A stretch of DNA of 64,000 bases from Lacrimispora sinapis. Its GTDB lineage: Bacteria > Bacillota > Clostridia > Lachnospirales > Lachnospiraceae. A program made the translations under genes and the position numbers. This document shows positions 59,238 to 64,000 of the stretch, in pieces (positions within the stretch are counted from its first letter, which is position 1; every line of letters starts with the position of its first letter). The notes beneath the pieces were generated by a model that worked only from the letters and a program-made list of their open reading frames with translations, had not been told where the DNA came from and did no database searches. The stretch lies in assembly GCF_043633585.1 (NCBI RefSeq), contig NZ_CP141832.1, positions 1,426,001 to 1,490,000 of the forward strand, written 5' to 3'.

Positions 59238-61313
59238 ATGGATTATAAAATACAATTTCAACAGGAAAATGAAGCGATAATGGAACGCTTTGAATTATCA
59301 ATGGAACGGATCAGTCAGATGGTTTTGGAAAAAACCGTACAGAAACCGTTCCTTGATTATTTTGCCAAAACAGCCTCGTTCATACAAATGATAGGAGAAT
59401 ACTTAGCTTTTATTGAACAGGGACATCAAAAGACTGCTTCCATGGAAGAATTGAGTCAGTGGAACCACAGGCTGTATGAGGATATTTTACCGGGCCATTA
59501 TGAAAGCAGCTATGCGAATCCCTCCTATGCAGTGGCACAGCTGGGGGAGGAGTACGGACGGCTTCTTTGTTACTTATATAAGGAAATAAGGGGAGATATC
59601 GTTTTTGTTCATGAGTGGCGTCTTACGGATATTACTATTTTAAATGAAGTGCTCATAGAGATTTACAATATGTTTGAAGAAGAGGCACCGGAGGTTTCCG
59701 CTATAAAGGAAGTATTGTACTGGTTCGTCAGCGATTATACGGATCACACGGTCTCTTACCGGGTTCGGGAGGGGTTAGATCCTTCTTTATCTTTTGCAGC
59801 AGATATCATTAAGGAAAACGATTTATCGGATCTTCGATACCTGTATTATTTCGGTGAATATATTTCGGATTCCGAGCTTAAAGTGGCAGAATTTTTAAAT
59901 TCTCTTCCGGAAGAAAAAGTCCGTCTTATGGCGGACACCTATACGGAGGGCTACCGCAAAGGCTTTGAGGTCATGGGAAGGGATCTGTCCAAAAAAGGAG
60001 CGGTACAGATCCGCTACGAACTGGGCTTTGAACGAATGGTGAAATATGCCATGGAGAATTTTGAAAAAATGGGCCTTAAGATCATTCTCTGCCGGGCTGC
60101 TGTGTGGTCCGTCAATACGAACGCAGGTAGAAAAGCAGGGTATTACAGCACTTCTCCCAACCGCCAGTATGATTATGACCACCGCTATGATAATGCCATC
60201 TATTTAAATAAGGCGTTTAAGGACAGGAAGGCTTCTGTCATGAAGGTGGCATATGAAACCTATAAAGACCTGGCGCTTCAATATGCTGGTCCGGCAGTGA
60301 TAGAAACCTTTGGAAAAGAAGAGTTTCACCCGGTCAATAAGCCGGAGGCTTTTAGGCTTGACAGCAAGCAGGAGAAGCTGGCGGCAGAGATGTCCAATGA
60401 AACTTCCGTGATTTTAAATCAATTTATCCCTGGAGAAGAGACAAGCTTTACCATTATAGCCTTCCCTGTTCCGACAATCGGGGAGCGGTTTGAAGAGATC
60501 TTTGAAGAGACAATCAAGATCAATACGCTTGATTATGAAAAATACAAAGGCTTACAGCAGATTATCATAGATGCACTTGATGAAGCTGAATATGTGGAGG
60601 TTACTGGAAAAGGCAACAATAAGACCCGTCTGAAAGTAGCACTTCATTCGCTGCATGACAAAGAAAAAGAAACAAAATTTGAAAACTGTGTGGCCGATGT
60701 AAATATCCCTTTGGGGGAAGTATTCACATCCCCGGTGCTTGCCGGAACAGAAGGGACACTGTTTGTCAGCACTGTCTATATTATGGACTTCCAGTTTAAA
60801 AATCTGATGATGACGTTCCAAAACGGTATGATAACCGATTATTCCTGCAGCAACTTTGAAGATCCCGCGGAGGGACGAGCCTTGATTAAGCAGGTCATAT
60901 TAAAGAATCATGACACCCTTCCTATGGGAGAGTTTGCCATCGGCACCAATACCACAGCATATGCTATGGCAAGAAAATTTGGAATCCTTGACAAACTGCC
61001 TATTTTAATTGTTGAGAAAATGGGACCTCATTTTGCAGTGGGAGATACCTGCTATAGCTGGGCAGAGGACAGTCCTGTTTATAATCCAAACGGAAAAGAA
61101 ATGATTGCCAGGGACAATGAGGTGTCAGAACTGAGAAAAGAAGACTTATCAAAGGCTTATTTCAGCTGTCACACAGATATTACCATACCATACGCCGAGC
61201 TGGACCGCATTGAGACCATAACCCCGGAAGGGAAACGGGTGCAGATTATTGACGACGGCAAATTTGTGTTAGAAGGCATTGAAGAGTTAAATCTTCCTTT
61301 GTTAGAAGTTTGA
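59238..61313 (+). CDS. M29-family aminopeptidase with long N-terminal extension
   Basis: A 691-residue protein. The C-terminal part (about 330-691) is an AmpS-type M29 metallo-aminopeptidase: VNIPLGEVFTSPV, MGEFAIGTNTTA, EKMGPHFAVGDTCYSW and SCHTDITIP supply the expected Glu, His, Tyr/Asp metal and catalytic residues. The first 320 residues have no counterpart in the usual 370-410-residue M29 enzymes; they are helical, acidic and Tyr-rich, with SYRVREGLDPSLSFAADII, and no signal peptide or membrane segment. Start ATG is preceded by AAGGGGG. It follows the DUF6142-like gene by 4 bp. Confidence 0.85.
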   Translation: MDYKIQFQQENEAIMERFELSMERISQMVLEKTVQKPFLDYFAKTASFIQMIGEYLAFIEQGHQKTASMEELSQWNHRLYEDILPGHYESSYANPSYAVAQLGEEYGRLLCYLYKEIRGDIVFVHEWRLTDITILNEVLIEIYNMFEEEAPEVSAIKEVLYWFVSDYTDHTVSYRVREGLDPSLSFAADIIKENDLSDLRYLYYFGEYISDSELKVAEFLNSLPEEKVRLMADTYTEGYRKGFEVMGRDLSKKGAVQIRYELGFERMVKYAMENFEKMGLKIILCRAAVWSVNTNAGRKAGYYSTSPNRQYDYDHRYDNAIYLNKAFKDRKASVMKVAYETYKDLALQYAGPAVIETFGKEEFHPVNKPEAFRLDSKQEKLAAEMSNETSVILNQFIPGEETSFTIIAFPVPTIGERFEEIFEETIKINTLDYEKYKGLQQIIIDALDEAEYVEVTGKGNNKTRLKVALHSLHDKEKETKFENCVADVNIPLGEVFTSPVLAGTEGTLFVSTVYIMDFQFKNLMMTFQNGMITDYSCSNFEDPAEGRALIKQVILKNHDTLPMGEFAIGTNTTAYAMARKFGILDKLPILIVEKMGPHFAVGDTCYSWAEDSPVYNPNGKEMIARDNEVSELRKEDLSKAYFSCHTDITIPYAELDRIETITPEGKRVQIIDDGKFVLEGIEELNLPLLEV

Positions 61314-61449
61314 TGCTGGGAATCATATAATTTATCGTCAAGTACTGATTATATTAAGACTTTTATAAAATCACTTAAGAATTGTGGTATCATGTCGATA
61401 ATGGGGATAGACGATACAAAAGAAAATTAATGCAAATGGAGGATACCAG

Positions 61450-63264
61450 ATGAAAAATCTAAAGATTGGTAAAAGGATTACAATTGCTTTTGGAATTGTA
61501 TTCGTTTTGTTTTTAATCGTTTCCTGTACTTCTTTATATGGCTTAGTTACGAATAATGGCAAGTTTGTTGAGTTTTATAACAACGGCCATCAGGTTTCTT
61601 TGCTCGCTGTGGAAATGAGACGTGATATTCAGTCTTCTGCGAAAAACGTAAGCTATGCGACGATGAGTCTGGATGTGAATACGACGGCCTCCTATATTGA
61701 AGAAGCAGAAGCTGATTTCGATAAGTTGGAAGAAGGAATCAAGTATTTGAAAGAGAATTTCAGAGGGGATCAGGCTCTTGTAGACGATATGACCAAAACT
61801 TTGAAGGAAGCAGAACCTTTTAAAGAGCAGATATTTGTTCTTGCAAAAGAGAACAAGAGCCGTCAGGCATCCAATCTTTTCTTTGATTCACTGGAACCAT
61901 ATTATTTAAAGGTTCAGGATGATTTAATGAAAATCAGTGATTCTGCGAAAGCAAATGCCGAGAGTGACTTTAAGCACGCACAGTCCGTTATAAAAGTCAC
62001 TGAGGTTGTTATTGTTATATTTCAGCTCCTTGGAGCCGCAGCTACCATCGGATTGGCTTCCATGATAACAAAAAGTATTGTAAAGCCTGTAAAAGAGATC
62101 GAAAGAGCTGCCGGGGAGATGTCCAAGGGAAGTCTTCATGTAGATTTAAGCTATCAGTCCAACGATGAACTGGGAGTTCTTGCAGATGGCATGAGGACCA
62201 CCATTTCCAATATCGGTAACATTATTGATGATATTACTTATCTTTTGGGGGCTATGGCATCGGGAGATTTCCAAGTCGGTTCCAAATGCCGGGAGAAGTA
62301 TGTCAATGATTATCAGCCTATTATGGAGGCAATACGCAATATCCGGAATAACTTGAGCGACGCACTTTCCCGCATCAACGAAGCAGCCGACCAGGTAGCC
62401 AATGGCTCCGAGCAGGTTTCCTCCGGTGCACAGGCTCTTTCCCAGGGGGCTACGGAGCAGGCATCCTCCATTCAGGAACTTGCAGCTACCATTAATGATA
62501 TTTCCAACCAAATCAACAGCAACGCTGAGAATGCAAAAGAGGCCCGCCTGGAAGCAGAGGAAGCAACAAAGAATGTGGCTGTAAGTAACGAAAAGATGTC
62601 TGAGATGAACCAGGCTATGCTGCAGATCAGTGACAAATCCAATGAAATCGGTAAAATCATTAAGGCCATTGAAGATATTGCTTTCCAGACGAATATCCTG
62701 GCACTTAATGCAGCAGTAGAAGCAGCCCGTGCAGGAGAAGCAGGAAAGGGCTTTGCAGTTGTTGCTGATGAAGTCCGCAATCTTGCCAGCAAATCCGGTG
62801 AGGCAGCGAAAAATACGACCCTTCTGATTGAAGAAAGCATACATGCGGTGGAAAATGGAACCAAGATCACGGCAGAAACCTCTAAGTCCATGCAGGCAGT
62901 CGTGGAAAGTACAAAACGGATCAATGCAATTATTGAAGACGTGGCAGAAGCTTCCGACAAGCAGGCAGTTGCAGTAACTCAGGTAACTCAGGGAATCGAA
63001 CAGATATCAAGTGTTGTTCAGACCAACTCTGCGACGGCAGAACAGAGTGCAGCTGCCAGCGAAGAGTTATCAGGCCAGGCCCAGATCATGAAGGGACTTG
63101 TCCAGAAGTTTAAGTTATACGATGGTGAGGCAGCCGGTGAATTCCATAGTGAAACAATACAGCCCGAGCTTCCTCATTATGAGGAGGAACCGGAAGCACC
63201 TGCGGTTTCTATAGATCCTGTTTATTTTGAAGACAGTGACTCTTATGACAACGGTAAATATTAA
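61450..63264 (+). CDS. Methyl-accepting chemotaxis protein with four-helix-bundle type sensor
   Basis: A 604-residue chemoreceptor. TM1 is about 11-31, the helical outer sensor (4HB_MCP-like, about 32-183) contains MRRDIQSSAKNVSYATMSLD, TM2 is about 185-207, HAMP about 210-262, and the signalling domain has the hairpin tip EAARAGEAGKGFAVVADEVR near residue 425. The C-terminus is acidic and ends DNGKY. GGAGG lies 9 nt before the ATG. The sensed signal is unknown. A TCATGTCGATAAT motif (61390-61402) in its leader also occurs ahead of the first receptor. Confidence 0.94.
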   Translation: MKNLKIGKRITIAFGIVFVLFLIVSCTSLYGLVTNNGKFVEFYNNGHQVSLLAVEMRRDIQSSAKNVSYATMSLDVNTTASYIEEAEADFDKLEEGIKYLKENFRGDQALVDDMTKTLKEAEPFKEQIFVLAKENKSRQASNLFFDSLEPYYLKVQDDLMKISDSAKANAESDFKHAQSVIKVTEVVIVIFQLLGAAATIGLASMITKSIVKPVKEIERAAGEMSKGSLHVDLSYQSNDELGVLADGMRTTISNIGNIIDDITYLLGAMASGDFQVGSKCREKYVNDYQPIMEAIRNIRNNLSDALSRINEAADQVANGSEQVSSGAQALSQGATEQASSIQELAATINDISNQINSNAENAKEARLEAEEATKNVAVSNEKMSEMNQAMLQISDKSNEIGKIIKAIEDIAFQTNILALNAAVEAARAGEAGKGFAVVADEVRNLASKSGEAAKNTTLLIEESIHAVENGTKITAETSKSMQAVVESTKRINAIIEDVAEASDKQAVAVTQVTQGIEQISSVVQTNSATAEQSAAASEELSGQAQIMKGLVQKFKLYDGEAAGEFHSETIQPELPHYEEEPEAPAVSIDPVYFEDSDSYDNGKY

Positions 63265-63278
63265 GCCTACATAACCAG

Positions 63279-63329
63279 GCGCAGAAAGTGGAGAGCAAAA
63301 AACTTTCCAGTTTCTGCGCTTTCGTTTTG
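63279..63329 (+). terminator. Terminator of the second chemoreceptor gene
   Basis: GCGCAGAAA (63279-63287) and TTTCTGCGC (63311-63319) form a perfect stem, with GGAGAG/CTTTCC pairing inside, followed by TTTCGTTTTG. Confidence 0.85.
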
Positions 63330-63367
63330 TTTGTCTTTGGTTATACTTAAATTAATGAAGAAAACCA

Positions 63368-63396
63368 TTGACGAAGCAGAAAAAAACTAGTATTAT
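63368..63396 (+). promoter_or_regulatory. Probable sigma-A promoter of purE
   Basis: TTGACG (63368-63373), 17-bp spacer, TATTAT (63391-63396). The leader to the purE start is about 110 nt, extremely AT-rich, and shows no purine riboswitch. Confidence 0.6.
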
Positions 63397-63508
63397 AATT
63401 AATAAGCAGTAGTTGATTAACAGACAATAATTATTAATTTTACTAATTAATAATATTACCGTTAATAATGAATTACCATATCATACAGAAGGAAAAGGAG
63501 AATTTACT

Positions 63509-64000
63509 ATGGCAAAAGTGTCAATTGTTATGGGAAGTGATTCAGATATGCCTGTAATGGCTCAGGCTGCAGAGATTTTGGAGAAGCTGGGTGTGGATTT
63601 TGAGATCACGGTCATTTCTGCCCACAGAGAGCCGGATGTATTTTTTGAATATGCCAGAACAGCTGAAGCAAGGGGCGTTAAAGTGATCATCGCAGGTGCT
63701 GGAAAAGCCGCTCATCTTCCAGGGATGTGTGCAGCCCTGTTCCCTATGCCGGTCATTGGTATCCCTATGAAGACTTCAGACCTTGGCGGAGTGGATTCTC
63801 TTTATTCCATCGTGCAGATGCCCTCCGGCGTTCCTGTTGCGACCGTTGCCATTAACGGAGGTACCAATGCAGGAATTTTGGCAGCTAAAATCCTGGCAGC
63901 AAGTGATGAAGAGCTTTTAAAGAAATTAAAGGATTATTCTGAAAATTTAAAAAATGAAGTGGTAAAAAAAGCAGAAAAACTGGATCAGATTGGCTATAAG
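63509..64000 (+). CDS. purE: 5-(Carboxyamino)imidazole ribonucleotide mutase (3' end outside window)
   Basis: The reading frame is open from ATG 63509 to the window end (164 codons) and has no stop, so it is truncated by the window. VMGSDSDMPVM, ISAHREPD, AGAGKAAHLPGM and MPSGVPVATVAING are PurE class I landmarks, including the catalytic His (AHREP). GGAAAAGGAG lies about 8 nt upstream. It makes CAIR for PurC, which is encoded 30 kb upstream, so the purine genes are split in this genome. Confidence 0.95.
   Translation, partial: MAKVSIVMGSDSDMPVMAQAAEILEKLGVDFEITVISAHREPDVFFEYARTAEARGVKVIIAGAGKAAHLPGMCAALFPMPVIGIPMKTSDLGGVDSLYSIVQMPSGVPVATVAINGGTNAGILAAKILAASDEELLKKLKDYSENLKNEVVKKAEKLDQIGYK

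Noticed and set aside
62146..62844. Minus-strand ORF of 232 residues opposite the second chemoreceptor
   Set aside because: Shadow of the conserved signalling domain; Cys/Phe-rich with no family resemblance.
1..64000. tRNA or rRNA genes, CRISPR arrays, insertion sequences, prophage
   Set aside because: No tRNA-like cloverleaf with T-loop sequence, no spaced direct repeats and no transposase or integrase were seen on either strand by eye; a covariance or repeat search would settle it.

Overview
The window reads as a chromosomal segment of a spore-forming, low-to-moderate GC, anaerobic Firmicute, most likely a Lachnospiraceae (Clostridium cluster XIVa, Lacrimispora-like) genome. This is an inference from gene content: a spoIIA-sigF-spoVA cluster, a spore photoproduct lyase, Csp-type germination subtilases, a Rex repressor, a PyrK/PyrD type 1B pyrimidine pathway, an Fe-S type PurF, and strong AGGAGG ribosome sites with occasional TTG and GTG starts. 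I saw no tRNA or rRNA genes, insertion sequences, prophage or CRISPR array.

Layout. 0-6 kb: end of a TetR regulator, lon protease, a DUF1858 protein, a DUF6483-like protein and a dCache chemoreceptor. 6-13 kb (all minus strand): an Lgt-like transferase with altered signature residues, a spore photoproduct lyase, two tandem Csp-like subtilases that both lack the catalytic serine, an ABC substrate-binding lipoprotein and a tiny lipoprotein-like ORF. 13-19 kb: HAD phosphatase, YerC-type TrpR-like regulator, DUF1836 regulator, RidA, FolC, a 46-residue protein and a membrane TPR protein. 19-23.5 kb: spoIIAA-spoIIAB-sigF, then a sigma-G-like promoter, a 53-residue membrane protein and spoVAA-AB-AC-AD-AE. 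23.6-33.6 kb: a class A penicillin-binding protein, YigZ, TypA (with a terminator-like hairpin in its leader), a two-OB-fold SSB-like protein, a CobO-type adenosyltransferase, then a lysine riboswitch with terminator controlling dapA-dapB, and two small envelope proteins.

33.7-40 kb: purine genes purC-purF, purB, a LysR regulator and purA. 40-50 kb: a choline-binding-repeat exported protein, an ABC-F ATPase, rex, NAD(P)HX repair enzyme, alanine racemase, a MazF toxin without an adjacent antitoxin, a CNNM/CBS transporter and YebC. 50-54 kb: GNAT, PepF, nitroreductase, and an Hsp20 gene whose promoter overlaps a CIRCE-like operator. 54-59.2 kb: a YkgJ cysteine-cluster protein, pyrF-pyrK-pyrD-pyrE, a 49-residue membrane protein, VanZ and a DUF6142-like membrane protein. 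59.2-64 kb: an M29 aminopeptidase with a long extra N-terminal region, a second chemoreceptor and the start of purE, which runs off the window.

Most of the window is ordinary core metabolism and sporulation. The least ordinary part is 7.2-11.8 kb, where two paralogous Csp subtilases keep Asp, His and the oxyanion Asn but have Gly in place of the nucleophile Ser. Each is preceded at exactly the same distance by the same promoter-like element, suggesting a duplicated, sporulation-controlled pseudoprotease pair.
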